Assembly (NCBI RefSeq): GCF_001510645.1
Contig: NZ_LMVB01000001.1
Location: 2,056,981 to 2,120,980 of the forward strand
Origin: Paenibacillus sp. FJAT-29882
Lineage (GTDB): Bacteria; Bacillota; Bacilli; Bacillales; DSM-1321
Length of the DNA: 64,000 nucleotides
Direction of reading: 5' to 3'
Under the pieces are notes generated by a model. That model did not search any database. It worked only from the letters and a program-made list of their open reading frames with translations, and had not been told where the DNA came from. The translations under genes were made by a program, and so were the position numbers. Positions 17,590 through 27,715 of the stretch are shown piece after piece (position 1 is the stretch's first letter; every line of letters starts with the position of its first letter).

Positions 17590-17790
17590 ATATTCAGCAG
17601 TATTTCATTCCACAAGCTTCATTAGTGGTTCGAAATCACCTTCATATAACGTAACTTTAGTATTTTCATTAGTTAAAAGCCGTATTCATTTCTTGGATAT
17701 TCCTCAATCACTTCAGCAACCTGCCCTTTTAAGTTAAAACTATCACGAGTAATGACAACTTTATTCGATCTTTTCAACGGATTCACCCCT
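17590..17790 (-). pseudogene. gene fragment, frameshifted
   Basis: Minus strand reads LKRSNKVVITRDSFNLKGQV, then AEVIEEYPRNEYG, then after a shift LTNENTKVTLYEGDFEPLMK. No intact start-to-stop frame of that length. Function unknown. Confidence 0.45.
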
Positions 17791-17812
17791 TCCTTACGAA
17801 ACAACCATTTTT

Positions 17813-18142
17813 TTAATCCCACTCATTAGGAGACATTGCAATATTTTCGTCTGCAAAAATTTCATTGAAAAGAAATTCATAACCGCTACCAAACTTATAT
17901 GGCTCAACAGTTGCATTATGAAAAGAAATTCCAAGCCTCTTTTCAATATCATCAACAGACAATTCAGTATCAACTTGTAAGTGTGCTCGTTTACCTTCAT
18001 AAAAAATTACTGTTGCATAATCGAATACATCACTTGCTTCATAATTAAAACTATCAGCATTAACTATTGACCCGTCCTTTAACTGATACTTACCGTTTGG
18101 ATATTGAATAAATGATTCTTCGTCAATGTTCAGAATGTAACT
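17813..18142 (-). pseudogene. gene fragment without start codon
   Basis: About 108 codons are open (NIDEESFIQYPNGKYQLKDG ... MSPNEWD). They lie in the same frame as, and just after, the stop of the next upstream gene, with no ATG/GTG/TTG near the start. It contains VDDIEKRLGISFHNATVEPY. Not recognised; probably the 3' part of a broken gene. Confidence 0.45.
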
Positions 18143-18913
18143 TTATTCCAATTTTTTAATTTCATCTCTTACCAGATTTTTAATACTTTCTAAATAACTA
18201 GATAAACTATTTCTAGTAAACAGCAAGTCAGGATTATATTGCACAACACGTATCCTTTTATTTCCAATTAAGTCAAATTGATTAATATATTCAAACTGAC
18301 ATTAATAAGCTATTAACTTTCCTAACCTTCCTATATTGTACTCCATCTCTCACATCAATCTCTACAAAATTACTGAATATTTCGCCTATTTGTTTAGTCA
18401 CTGTTCTGATGTCACCTTCTAAATAACCATTAATAAACTCTATAGCTTCACATTCTGTCTTAATTGTTTCAATCGGCTTTTAATTTTATACATTACTCTG
18501 TCATATGCATATTTAAATGACGGCTCAGCTCGATTGGAATATCCCTCTGATTCTAATAACTCGCAAATATGTTTACGTGATATTAAGAATTCACACCGGA
18601 TGAGATACGGCATCTTTTCAAGTTTGTCAAAATCGTAATGGCCTCCATTTCTATTTTCAATTACTTCTTCTTGAAAGAACTCTATATCAAACCCTGCTGG
18701 ATAAATATGAGATTTGAACTGTAATTGCCCCTTAATACCTTCCCAATGTGTATCCGCTAAAATTGGACTTTCCCTCAAAATACGTTGGTCTGTTTGAATT
18801 TTGAATCCCCTCTCTTCAAGTAATCCAAACACTTTATTTAGAAGACTTTTTTCACCGTTCGAAACTGTAATATTCGTACTATTTTCATCAGTATAATAAG
18901 TTTTTATATCCAT
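18143..18913 (-). pseudogene. hypothetical protein gene with at least two frameshifts
   Basis: From the ATG at 18913 (AGGAGATAAATA upstream) 145 residues read MDIKTYYTDENSTNITV... to KIKS. Beyond about 18475 the sense continues in another frame (IETIKTECEAIEFINGYLEG ... VQYRKVRKVNSLLM) and then a third (EYINQFDLIGNKRIRVV ... LVRDEIKKLE) to 18143. The original gene had about 255 codons. No family recognised. The 5' frame alone would give a 157-residue product. Confidence 0.6.
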
Positions 18914-19002
18914 ATTTATCTCCTTTCTCTACCGTACAATTTATTTCTAAATTCTATGAAAATCGTGATTTAATTGTAATTTTATCTATTTCAATATATG
19001 TG

Positions 19003-19317
19003 TTAGTCAAATTTAACAGTTGTTCCAATTAGTTTTATCATTCTCTCAAAATCAGTCTTATTAGCTGCTGTTATTTCCTTATACGGATGTTCCACATATC
19101 CAATTACACCTTTCCTACTCAGTAACATTGAATATGGTCTATTGATATCTCGACCTTTGCACATCTTACCCTTGTCATCTTCGTATACATAATCATCACG
19201 TTCAATCACATCTATTCGTATTTCGTGAGGCCTTTTGATTGTCTTTGTCTCTATTTTCCCAGTATGTACATGAGGAGCTAAATGCTCCTCTAATTCGTCT
19301 ACAGTCATTACTATCAT
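19003..19317 (-). CDS. hypothetical protein, 104 residues
   Basis: Begins MIVMTVDELEEHLAPHVHTG after AAAGGATTATTAATC. Contains repeated acidic/basic stretches and an RGVIGYVEHPYKEI segment; no membrane or metal motif. First of a run of small minus-strand genes (19003-20194) of phage type. Not recognised. Confidence 0.55.
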   Translation of the reverse strand: MIVMTVDELEEHLAPHVHTGKIETKTIKRPHEIRIDVIERDDYVYEDDKGKMCKGRDINRPYSMLLSRKGVIGYVEHPYKEITAANKTDFERMIKLIGTTVKFD

Positions 19318-19335
19318 GATTAATAATCCTTTCTG

Positions 19336-19464
19336 TTATATAATTTCACTTTCAAACCGAATTTGTTTATTCACAAGTTCTTCTTCTAATACTAGTCGTG
19401 TAATCCAAGAAGCTTCAACTATACTCTTGTTCTTCCCGTTCTCTACCCACTTAATTAGATACAT
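19336..19464 (-). CDS. small hypothetical protein, 42 residues
   Basis: MYLIKWVENGKNKSIVEASW... starts 14 nt inside the end of the upstream gene, with a GGAGG ribosome site, indicating translational coupling. Ends 18 bp before the next gene. Confidence 0.55.
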   Translation of the reverse strand: MYLIKWVENGKNKSIVEASWITRLVLEEELVNKQIRFESEII

Positions 19465-19591
19465 ACCCTTCAACCTCCAAACTTCTGTAGTGATTTTCAA
19501 TTCTCATTTGTAGTTCAATATCCATATTAGCCAAGTTGTATTTCGCGAGTATATTAAACGCTTCATTTAATAAATTTATGTTCTTAGTCAT
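19451..19591 (-). CDS. small hypothetical protein, 46 residues
   Basis: Start set at MTKNINLLNEAFNILAKYN (19591), which has AAGAAGAG upstream; an earlier in-frame ATG at 19633 has no ribosome site. Helical, overlaps the 42-residue gene by 14 nt. Confidence 0.5.
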   Translation of the reverse strand: MTKNINLLNEAFNILAKYNLANMDIELQMRIENHYRSLEVEGYVSN

Positions 19592-19670
19592 TTTATGCAC
19601 TCTTCTTATTGTGTTGTTACTTCTTATTTTCATTACATGATCTCACACTATAAATTATGTAAAGTTACCT

Positions 19671-19845
19671 TTAAACTAATGAAACAATTACCTCAAACAA
19701 TTCCAGATTATCATTCTCCCTCTTTATTGCCATTGCTTCATCTTCAGGGAATACATGAGCACGATCATAGTGTTATTTGCTTTCAGAAACACTTGTACCC
19801 GGTTAACTTAGTTGAAACAGCGTCTAAAATTACGTATTTTTTCAT
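19671..19845 (-). pseudogene. frameshifted paralogue of the gene at 20006-20194
   Basis: ATG at 19845 after AGGGGAGAAT reads MKKYVILDAVSTKLTGYK, then shifts give VFLKANNT and YDRAHVFPEDEAMAIKREND. The intact neighbour reads MRKYIIKDNNSSQITGRQVF and YAHVYPEVEAFNIIEHD, clearly the same gene duplicated and decayed. Confidence 0.7.
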
Positions 19846-20005
19846 ATTAAATTCTCCCCTTTATTAATTAGATTTTATATTGTCATTGAGTGAAGATATA
19901 AAGCTATCTAATTTATATCGTAAATAATCTTCATATCTTCACTAATGCCTCACCAATCGGGTTAGCGATTCAATAAATTCAAAAGCTGTGTATCTATCTA
20001 ACTTC

Positions 20006-20194
20006 TCAAACAACTACTACATTGACCTCAATCAATTCCATGTTATCATCATGTTCTATTATATTGAATGCCTCTACTTCAGGGTATACGTGAGCATAGT
20101 CAAAGTTCAAAGTTTGTGTTTTATCTGCTTTTAGGAATACTTGCCTCCCTGTGATTTGACTCGAATTATTATCTTTAATTATGTATTTCCTCAT
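20006..20194 (-). CDS. small hypothetical phage-type protein, 62 residues
   Basis: MRKYIIKDNNSSQITGRQVF..., with a decayed tandem paralogue at 19671. AAAGGAGAAATCTAAC precedes the ATG. Strand-rich, acidic, no known domain. Confidence 0.55.
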   Translation of the reverse strand: MRKYIIKDNNSSQITGRQVFLKADKTQTLNFDYAHVYPEVEAFNIIEHDDNMELIEVNVVVV

Positions 20195-20402
20195 GTTAGA
20201 TTTCTCCTTTAATCAAATTGTTGGATTTTGTATATTTATGTCGACACCAATATAATACCATAGCACCATGAGCATTTTCTAGTACTAAATCTGATTATTT
20301 ATAATAATTAGTAATTTAAAGTAATATTAAAGTATACTGAATGTAACCACAACTTATTTTTTGAATAGTTCTTTTAATAAATTTATCTTTAAAGTAGTTA
20401 TT

Positions 20403-20589
20403 TTATTGCTTATAATTTTCGAATTGCATACTAAACAACTTTAACCGACTGTCATGACCTGTATAGTTTTCATCAAGATATTTTTTCATTTCTTTTGAAA
20501 TGTCCAGAACGATGTTTTTTTCTTGCAGTCCGTTTGCTACCCCAGCCGAATCTTTCCCGCCATGTCCTGGATCAAATTTTTTTTACCAT
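20403..20589 (-). pseudogene. N-acetylmuramoyl-L-alanine amidase, N-terminal remnant
   Basis: ATG at 20589 with GAGGTGATAACG upstream. The sense after one shift is DPGHGGKDSAGVANGLQEKN and IVLDISKEMKKYLDENYTGH, matching the first 50 residues of the amidases at 29873 and 59263. It then stops: the catalytic remainder is deleted. It shows that a third lysis cassette once stood here. Confidence 0.85.
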
Positions 20590-20646
20590 CGTTATCACCT
20601 CATATTCTTATTTATATGAACAAAAAAAGCCATCCGTGTGGACAGC

Positions 20647-21043
20647 TTATTTTGCTTTTCCTTTTAAAACAAGAACTGCATTTTTAATTTGCGATGGAAC
20701 CGGTAATCCTGTTCTACCTGCATTTTCTAAAATTGATAAAAGTTCATTCGCTAAATAAAAGTAAATGGCTACGTCTCTAATAAGATGATTCTCACCAATT
20801 GCCGTATCAATTAAATGAGCGACAGCGACAATTGCGAATATCATCACTTTCTTTGCAATACCCCTAAATCCAATCTTGCTTGAAAGTTTGCCTTCATACG
20901 CTGATGCAAGCAATCCTGTCATATAATCGATTGCCACAAATACCAATAGAATTTGAAACAAAGTACCCCCTCCCGAATAAATAGCCCGTAACGCCTCCTG
21001 CTAATGTGGCTGCTACTTTGAAAAATACGTCTAATCTCTCCAT
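20647..21043 (-). pseudogene. phage holin (toxin secretion/lysis type), frameshifted
   Basis: The C-terminal 104 residues (VAIDYMTGLLASAYEGKLSS ... LANELLSILENAGRTG) match the intact holin at 30698 almost residue for residue. The N-terminus MERLDVFFKVAATLAGGVTG is present in another frame because of one extra base in a GGGAGGGGG tract near 20966; the total length is 397 nt against 396 for a 131-residue holin. Holins form the membrane holes that release endolysin. Confidence 0.85.
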
Positions 21044-21066
21044 CGTTTCTCCCCTTTACATATAAT

Positions 21067-21095
21067 AAAAAGCCGCCCGATTGGACGACTTTTTT
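21067..21095. terminator. bidirectional terminator between tail and holin genes
   Basis: GCCGCCC / GGACGAC-type stem (AGCCGCCCGATTGGACGACT) with A and T tracts on the two sides. Confidence 0.7.
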
Positions 21096-21101
21096 ATTTC
21101 C

Positions 21102-21989
21102 TTATTTGATAAAGTCAATAATATACTGCCCTTTGCTTGAACCGTCTTGGGCGATCACGTCTATCCATGATACATAGACATTAGATATTAAACTTGAATC
21201 GGAATACTCATAATTATCATCGCCTATATTATACATAAATTCATAACTTTGGGTTGTTCCGTTTTTAGAATTAATAGCTGCTTTAATATCACTGACTTTT
21301 GCAGTAGATTTGACTGAAATGAAACCAATTGAATTGTTCACACTGACTACATTTTTGTCTTTAGTTATTATTCTACTTTCAGAATTTACTGGTGCAAGAA
21401 CTCGTACACTTTCCCTCTTTCCGGGTTCTGTTAAAGTCACAAATACGTTTGATAATGATGATACATCTGATAGAGAAATAGCAGCTCTGTATATTACCTC
21501 GCCGTTCTCATTTAATACCGGACCACGTCCATTTTCATCATCATATGATTCAGAAACCTTCTGACCTAAAATATTACCACCGTTTTCCATAGCATATAAT
21601 TTCACTGTGAACCCCTGTGGAGCGTAAACGAAAATCTCATCCGTACCTACAGTATTTAATACTAAGATATCTCCTGAGGAAGGATTAGTTAATGGCAGAG
21701 TTACTGTGACAGTAAAAAACATATCCACAGTTCCGCCATGATTATCATTTGCAGTGACAGTTATTGTTGTAGACCCTGCGGAAAATCCACTAATTTCCAT
21801 GTCATAACCATTGCTAGATAAAGAAGCAATTGCAACTGATGGATCACTTGATTCAAACTTGTACGTTAATGCGTCACCATCAACATCCTCGAATCGGTTG
21901 CCTAGTGATGGATATGTTAATTCCCCGACATTCAAGGTCGCTCCTTCATACTGACTTATAATAGCTGGTGCATGATTGCTATTCTCGTC
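21102..21989 (-). CDS. phage tail module 1: Ig/cadherin-like protein C-terminal part
   Basis: Open from 21989 to 21102 (about 295 codons) without a plausible start of its own; coding begins right at the end of the intron-like RNA copy 1 (codons DENS). It contains a cadherin/Ig-like repeat (YPSLGNRFEDVDGDALTYKF, STTITVTANDNHGGTVD) and a second beta-rich domain. Such modules make up adhesion parts of tails. An upstream exon or fusion partner is expected but not seen. A stop codon lies just upstream in frame. Confidence 0.6.
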   Translation of the reverse strand, partial: DENSNHAPAIISQYEGATLNVGELTYPSLGNRFEDVDGDALTYKFESSDPSVAIASLSSNGYDMEISGFSAGSTTITVTANDNHGGTVDMFFTVTVTLPLTNPSSGDILVLNTVGTDEIFVYAPQGFTVKLYAMENGGNILGQKVSESYDDENGRGPVLNENGEVIYRAAISLSDVSSLSNVFVTLTEPGKRESVRVLAPVNSESRIITKDKNVVSVNNSIGFISVKSTAKVSDIKAAINSKNGTTQSYEFMYNIGDDNYEYSDSSLISNVYVSWIDVIAQDGSSKGQYIIDFIK

Positions 21990-22085
21990 TTATACCCAAA
22001 GGCTTTATAACGAGCCCTCACCGTGCAGGCGACTTTCATCGCACACGGCGATCCGTCAATAATAGTACTTTTTGCTTATTTCCCC
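21979..22085 (-). ncRNA. group II intron domain V/VI-like sequence, copy 1
   Basis: 107 nt from GGGGAAATAAG to GAGAATAG. The core, CCGTGTGCGAT-GAAA-GTCGC-CT-GCACGG, has the stem, GNRA loop, 2-nt bulge and CGC triad of domain V. The next hairpin (CTCGTTATA ... TATAAGACGAG) resembles domain VI with a bulged A. No upstream intron domains fit: the XkdX-like gene ends 71 nt away. Confidence 0.65.
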
Positions 22086-22156
22086 AAAATTAATTATAAA
22101 GAGAAATAAAAAAATGTCACTCTTTATTTTCTGAAACTTTCAACAAATTAAAAAGC

Positions 22157-22289
22157 CTACACTGTGTACGCTTTGCCTGTAATAACCCCATATTCATCTT
22201 CATTAATCCAATCCAGCCTGGACAAATACTTTCATCTGATTGTCCGTATATTTGCCCATATCATAATATCGTTTAATTGAGTTATACAT
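22157..22289 (-). pseudogene. XkdX-family small phage protein, frameshifted
   Basis: MYNSIKRYYDMGKYTDNQMK at 22289, then a one-base shift to WINEDEYGVITGKAYTV. The pattern (KRYYD.G.YT...V..GWI..DEY..ITG) is that of XkdX proteins found between tail fibre and lysis genes. Length is 133 nt, which is 3n+1. Confidence 0.8.
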
Positions 22290-22521
22290 TTGCGTTCGCC
22301 TCCATCATTACTAGTCTAAATAAGAGCTCCGCATTTTCATCTTGCAATGACATAATCGCCATATCTTGCATTGCCGTTTGAAACAACATAGCTGCACTAT
22401 CATCCAGTAAAGGAAGAATAGGTGATTTAGCTTTTTCTTCTTCATTTCGGGCTTGAAGTTCTTCTTCGGTGATTATCCCATCGCCAATTAGTTTCTCGAT
22501 AACCCGTTCAATAAATGACAT
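22282..22521 (-). CDS. small phage tail-region protein, 79 residues
   Basis: MSFIERVIEKLIGDGIITEE..., helical, with an LLDDSAAMLFQTAMQDMAIM segment. It overlaps the xkdX-like ATG by 8 nt and follows the tail-fibre pseudogene by 4 nt, so it belongs to the late operon. Related short proteins sit at this site in many Bacillus prophages; function unknown. Confidence 0.65.
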   Translation of the reverse strand: MSFIERVIEKLIGDGIITEEELQARNEEEKAKSPILPLLDDSAAMLFQTAMQDMAIMSLQDENAELLFRLVMMEANANV

Positions 22522-22525
22522 TTTT

Positions 22526-24166
22526 TCACACTCCTAATCCTTTTATTTTGACGTACAACTCAATGATAGATTTGACGTTGACACTTACTGTTGCCACCAC
22601 ATCGTTAAATGCGGACTTAAACGATCCCTCCCAACTCACAGGAACACTCACTGGATTCACCGTATACTTTTCTTTGTCGGCGATGTAGGTTACGGTGTAC
22701 TCGGCTGTTGAGTCGAATAAACTGCTGACAGCAACTAATCTTTCATTTCCGTAGGCAGTAGAATCAGATACTTTCGCCCACCCATCATTAGAACTGGCAG
22801 TAAAATTAACAATTGGGTTACCGTTTTTATATAAGCATAGAATTTTTAATGCTCTTTTTTGTAAAGAGCTGCCATCAACAGTGGTCTTATTTATATTATA
22901 ATAGCCTCCCGACATAATGGGGTTTGTCTTCTCCCGCACAATATCACCCTCGACTAAGTGGTTAATGACTTCCGTAACAGGAGTAGCCATCACGTATGAA
23001 AGCTTATAAGACGTGTAGTTCGGTGCTAGATTAGCTTTTGTATATGCAAGGGTTTGCGTTGGAGCATCTGAACCGTCTAATGGATTTCCATGCAGTAGGC
23101 TTACTTACCCCGTCTGCCGTTTTGACTTGCCAGCCGTTAAACTAACTCTTAATTTCGTCTGGTGTTGGATTATAGGCTTCTACGAATCCTGAGTCAGTGT
23201 TGGATAGTGATATTACAATGAAGTTGTTACTGAATCCATACATGTCCGGCTGAATTCTATTATTATCTTCCAATAGCTTGCTACCGTTATATTTAATCAA
23301 TCTAGAAGCAATAGAATTAAATCCAATTAAATACTGAAGATTTTTATATCCTGTTTTTGTGGAGGTTAATCTCCACGCCAAACTCCCATCCAAAACTAAA
23401 TCCGCAATCTCTTTCCGCAAAATCCAATTCCCATCCTGTTTAAGTAAACTATCTTTTTTATCGCCAATTTATCCTAGTTTGACGTTAGCGAATAGGTAAG
23501 ATGGATTTTTTGGTACATATGGTTTTGCTTTGTCGCCTAGTGTTAGCACATAATATTTGTGTATGTTTTCTTTTGTAAAGTTGCGGTACTGTTTATTGCG
23601 TAGATATAGAATAAAATTTTGTTCTCATTACCTGTATTGAATGTTTTAGTTTGTGACCCTATGCCGTCATAAGATGCTAAACCATTGCTGTCACTTCCTC
23701 TTCTAACGCTAATTCTAAGTGCGTCTACACCAGAAGTATTATCTGCTTCCCAACTTAATGTATAGTCTGTATTTGTTTTAACTTTATAGCGCTCGGAAAT
23801 TATATATTTTGATAAACCATTACCCTCTATGACCAATTTTGTAGGTGTTTGTTCTACAATTGTTGCGGAGAACGGTGTTAAAGGACTTATATGGTCAAAC
23901 AAATTCACACCTTCTGCCATCACGGAAACGCCCTGTAAATCTTGCTTACCCTGTACACGAGGATATCTCGATAAAACAGTATTTTCATCGTAATTTACAA
24001 GTATTTTGTCATATTCGGTTTTGCCGACTTCAAAAAGTGGCAGCCGTGGATCGTGTAAGATTACTTCGGGCTTGAGTTCGATTTCGAGCTCAACATAGTC
24101 GGTTGATATCGTAGATGGGACAACCACCCTAGGACTACTTTCCCCTGTTGGTTCAGCGTAAGCTAG
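22526..24166 (-). pseudogene. phage tail fibre/appendage protein, broken into several frames
   Basis: Consecutive pieces read AYAEPTGESSPRVVVPSTI... (to 23543), KAKPYVPKNPSYLFANVKLG then a stop, KQDGNWILRKEIADLVLDGS (to 23142), and NLAPNYTSYKLSYVMATPVT (to 22526). Together they resemble a tail appendage with carbohydrate-binding-like beta domains. At least three frame changes and one stop are present. The 5' end is lost at 24166, where it abuts an equally truncated integrase, so one deletion removed the start of both genes. Confidence 0.75.
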
Positions 24167-24673
24167 GATGTGGACTTGAAAGAAAAAACAATCAATATTA
24201 ATAAGTCACTTGATTTCCAAGTAGCATCTAAAAACCCTGACGAAATGTTTGGAGACGTTAAAACTTACCATTCTAAACGAACCATCACAATTAGTCAGGG
24301 ACTTGCTAATGATCTGCATTTCCACAAGAAATATCAGAATCAAAACAAAACCGCACTAAATGATAACTATCATTTTGAATATAATCTTTTTCTTTGTCGG
24401 AATGACGGAGATTACATGCCAAAATCAAGTCTGTTTAATTCCTTTGCCCGAATATTAAAAAGGACTGGTCTCCCTAACTTACCAATTCATTCATTAAGAC
24501 ACACGCATGCCGTATTACAATTGGAAGCCGGAGCTAGCACGAAATAGTTACAAGAGCGTTTAGGCCACGGAAGTATGCAAATAACTTCTGATGTCTATTC
24601 ACACATTAGTAAAAGTATCGATTTTGAAACTATGAATAGATTTGAGGAACATTTGAAAAATGTCCTTGAATAA
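24167..24673 (+). pseudogene. tyrosine integrase fragment C, truncated with an internal stop
   Basis: Sense starts DLKEKTININKSLDFQVASK and continues KRTITISQGLAND, HSLRHTHAVLQLEAGA (HxxR), then TK and a TAG stop at 24545 where fragments A and B have KY. After the stop it resumes LQERLGHGSMQITSDVYSHI to the natural end. The N-terminal half is missing. Terminator and glnA remnant follow at 24752-24848, as for fragment B and the newest integrase. Confidence 0.9.
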
Positions 24674-24751
24674 TTTTTTTAAAGCAAAACCGGGCAAAAA
24701 TCGGGCAATCACAAAAATAGGCGGAAAACTATTTAATTGCCCGATGTAAAA

Positions 24752-24785
24752 AAAAGCCCCGATACTAGCCGTATCAGGACTTTTA
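24752..24785 (-). terminator. glnA-type terminator carried at the element junction
   Basis: CCTGATACGGCTAGTATCGG-type stem followed by a T tract on the minus strand, immediately past the glnA remnant stop. Confidence 0.75.
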
Positions 24786-24789
24786 CCTA

Positions 24790-24848
24790 TTAATACATGT
24801 TCATGTATTGTTCGCGTTCCCATGGGTGAACTTGCGTGCGGAACATAT
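24790..24848 (-). repeat. glnA 3'-end remnant (att junction between elements C and D)
   Basis: Minus strand encodes [19 protein letters not shown] and stop, identical in protein to the end of GlnA but with at least six synonymous changes (for example TTC for TTT, CGC for AGA). The shared core is CGTTCCCATGGGTGAACTTG. Marks the left end of the newest element and the right end of the second one. Confidence 0.92.
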
Positions 24849-25205
24849 CTTCGACTTTCACAGAATTTCATAATGGTACATAATTACTTATTTATCGTGA
24901 TTTATAAAACCTATTTACATCCTTCATTCATTCTAATTCAACTATAAACTTTTATTTGGTGGTCAGATAGTGGTCAATTATACTCCATTCCCGATTTCCT
25001 TTAAAGTTCATTTGTAAAAAGGCCTTGTAATCAATTGGATATTCCACAATCGCGCCCTATAATTGAATAACGGAAGCTGCAATCTCTTCAATAGAATCAT
25101 GATATTTTAGAATTTGAGAGTAATCTACATATATCAATGAATTTGATATCTTAGATTTTTATTCTCGCTTTTTGGCGAACTACTCTCTATTTTTATATCA
25201 TGCAA
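24849..25205. other. gene-free left end of newest element
   Basis: Contains the arm repeats at 24959-24980; no coding sense or RNA structure seen otherwise. Confidence 0.5.
24959..24980 (+). repeat. arm-type direct repeats, left end of newest element
   Basis: GTGGTCAGATAGTGGTCAATTA, two GTGGTCA repeats 11 bp apart. The same pattern, GTGGTCAAAATGTGGTCAATTA, lies at 45299-45320 beside the integrase. Paired arm sites at both ends fit the binding sites of one integrase. Confidence 0.65.
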
Positions 25206-26897
25206 CTAAAGCTTAAATTGACGAACTAATCTATTAAGTTTTTCAGCTAATTTCGCAAGGTCATCAGAACTGTTGGTTACTTCTTCCATCGAGCTGCTTA
25301 TTTGTTGAGACGAGGCAGAGGTTTGTTCTACTCCAGCAGCTGTCTCTTCCGAAATAGCTGCAATCTCTGAGATAGAACCATTCATTATTTCACTGTTTGA
25401 TGAAATACTTGATAAGTTCTCAGATACCGTTTTAATACTGTTTACCATTTCTGTTACAGCTGAGCTGATTGAAGCAAAGGTTTCTCGAGTCGTCTTTATT
25501 TGGGTTGTTCCTTGCTTAACTTCGTTATATCCATCTTGTAATGATGTCGTTACTAAACTGGATTCATATTGTATACCAGCGACAATGTCAGTAATATCTG
25601 CTACAGAACTAGAGACTTGTTCAGCAAGCTTTCTGACTTCATCTGCAACGACGGCAAAACCTCTACCGTGTTCTCCTGCTCTGGCAGCTTCAATTGCTGC
25701 ATTTAATGCTAGGAGGTTGGTCTGGGCAGCAATTTCTTGAATAATCGAAACCAAATTCGATATTTCTTGTGACTTAACATCTAAACCTTGCACTTTATGT
25801 ACTGCATCTTGCACGATTTGATCAATTTTAGCCATTTGCTTGTTGGATGATTCCATTAATTGACTACCTTCACTAGTCATTTGGAAAACTTCATTTGAGG
25901 CTTTTTGAATTAGCTCTCCATTAGAATTAGCTTCTTGAACTGAAGTTGAAAATAACCCCATAATGTTGGCCAGTTCACTTGCAGTTCTGGCTTCTGATTC
26001 AGTACCGGCGGCTAATTCTTGCATAGTAGTGGCAATTTGTTGAGAACCAGCGTTCACTTCATTTGCAGATTGAGTTAACTCTTCACTTTGACTTGTTATT
26101 GATCCAGAGGCTACATTGATTTCACTTAGTAATTCACGAATATTATTACTCATTTCATTTGTTGCAACAACAAGCTGACCTACTTCGTCTTGTGACTTTG
26201 TTTCTAATGGTTCATTGCTTAGATCACCACTTGAAATTAACTTCATTCGCTCCATCACTTTTATGATTGGTTTTGCAATAATATTGGAAGTAATCAGTGC
26301 TGCAGCTAAACTAACCAAAATAACCAAAATTGTTACTATCGTGGCTACAAATAGTGTTTTTCCCCCATTTGCTATAATTTGACTCTCTGTCTTATTAATC
26401 GAATCTCGACTTTTATTTGCCAGCTCTTCATAACCAACCATAATTTCACGTACAACCTGGTTTTTTTCTGCTAGATTTTGTCGAGCCAATTCGATATTTC
26501 CTTTGTCATACTCTTCGAATACTTCTTTTGCAACAAACTGTCGCCACTCAACGGTCTTTTCGATAAGTTGGTCAAATTCCTCGGAAGCCCCTATCTCTCT
26601 AACAATTGCTTCATTACGCTTACCCTCTTCTGTATATTCATTAAATCGATCTTTATAATCACCACCATATAACACGTAACCACGGGCTGTTGATATTCGA
26701 TTCGCCATAGTTCTAGCCATTTGTTCATTAGCAATTAATAGCGGCACCTCTTTCTCTACAATATTTTTAGCTTCCTCGTTACTCTTCTTAATTGCCGAAA
26801 AATTATAAATTCCAAATAGAACGACAAGTAAAATAACTAATGAAAACCCAAATAACATTTTCATCTTAATACTTTTAAAATTAAATCGTTTCTTCAC
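25206..26897 (-). CDS. methyl-accepting chemotaxis protein
   Basis: A 563-residue transmembrane chemoreceptor. TM1 lies at about 12-32, an extracytoplasmic four-helix sensor at 33-185 (many conserved Arg/Glu, [15 protein letters not shown]), TM2 at about 187-208, HAMP at 209-262 and the cytoplasmic coiled coil to the end. The signalling tip [20 protein letters not shown] and [20 protein letters not shown] is perfect. It passes attractant signals to CheA/CheW. Unusual cargo for a phage-like element; the adjacent decayed MCP fragment suggests a former pair. Full length and intact. Confidence 0.95.
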   Translation of the reverse strand: MKKRFNFKSIKMKMLFGFSLVILLVVLFGIYNFSAIKKSNEEAKNIVEKEVPLLIANEQMARTMANRISTARGYVLYGGDYKDRFNEYTEEGKRNEAIVREIGASEEFDQLIEKTVEWRQFVAKEVFEEYDKGNIELARQNLAEKNQVVREIMVGYEELANKSRDSINKTESQIIANGGKTLFVATIVTILVILVSLAAALITSNIIAKPIIKVMERMKLISSGDLSNEPLETKSQDEVGQLVVATNEMSNNIRELLSEINVASGSITSQSEELTQSANEVNAGSQQIATTMQELAAGTESEARTASELANIMGLFSTSVQEANSNGELIQKASNEVFQMTSEGSQLMESSNKQMAKIDQIVQDAVHKVQGLDVKSQEISNLVSIIQEIAAQTNLLALNAAIEAARAGEHGRGFAVVADEVRKLAEQVSSSVADITDIVAGIQYESSLVTTSLQDGYNEVKQGTTQIKTTRETFASISSAVTEMVNSIKTVSENLSSISSNSEIMNGSISEIAAISEETAAGVEQTSASSQQISSSMEEVTNSSDDLAKLAEKLNRLVRQFKL

Positions 26898-26949
26898 TTC
26901 TTGTACCTCAATTTCTTATAGTTTACATTCCACGGTTGTTCAAAATTGC

Positions 26950-27166
26950 CTAATGTACTAGCTTACTATTATTTCCTGCTTCAATTATCTCAAGGGTAAA
27001 TTCCACACTATTTTTTAAATTGACTTACCAATTTCATCTAAACTTGTTGCGCTATTATGATAGCTAAAAATTCCCAAAATTAACATCGGTACAATCAATA
27101 AAAGAATTATATGAAAATGAGTTTCGCTTGAATGGCTGAAGTAAGTTTAAGTGGTTCAAATTTCAT
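26950..27166 (-). pseudogene. N-terminal remnant of a second chemoreceptor
   Basis: ATG at 27166: MKFEPLKLTSAIQAKLIF, a frame change, ILLLIVPMLILGIFSYHNSA (membrane segment) TSLDEIGKS, another change, LKNSVEFTLEIIEAGNN and stop. This is the TM1 and start of a Cache-type sensor of an MCP. The rest is deleted. Confidence 0.65.
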
Positions 27167-27715
27167 TAAGTTGACACCTTTCTTAGTAGTTTATGAAACT
27201 ATTCTTTTTTTATAATACTTGAAATTTACCACCCAACTTATATCGGTTACTTATTTCAACTTTCAAGCCAATTATGGGTAAAAATAATTTGTTGGTCACG
27301 AACATCTTTCTGTGATTGCATGATACCATATAGAACTCTAGGTCATAAAAGAGTTTTTTTATGAAACTATTAAATAACAAATCTGCTTCGAATGATCAGC
27401 ATCTAAAACCTCTTGCTGTCTCTTTCTTGGTATAGAATTACGCATGAATTACCCCTTTTCGAATCCGTGGTTTAGCAACTGATAAAATGTTGGCTTTTTG
27501 TTGGTTTGAAATAAAGTTCGATTAAAAATTAGTTTAAAACATTGATTTCATAATAAAAGACTCTCCTACATTTTGAACAAAGATTGATCAAAATGTAGGA
27601 GAGTCTTTTTCTCTGCACGAGCATTTTATAAAAAAGATTGATAATTTCGGTAGGCGAATCGTTAAAGAAATCCCCCAATTGCGAATTTGACAGTAACTCT
27701 CCTTAATATCGTTTT
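27167..27715. other. gene-free stretch with two terminators
   Basis: No coding sense found. A hairpin AACTCT...AGAGTT with TTTTTTT at 27333-27359 (plus strand) and the long palindrome at 27557-27614 are the only structures. Confidence 0.5.
27557..27614. terminator. long perfect palindrome, probable bidirectional terminator
   Basis: AAAAGACTCTCCTACATTTTGA pairs with its exact complement after a 14-nt loop, with T/A tracts at both ends. It lies downstream of mepB on the minus strand. Confidence 0.8.

Noticed and set aside
21979..22085. Intron-like repeats as simple repeated protein-coding segments (SPYAMKVACTVKARYKA frame)
   Set aside because: One frame is open across part of the repeat, but it does not match the frame of the following modules, and the compensatory changes fit RNA pairing better.
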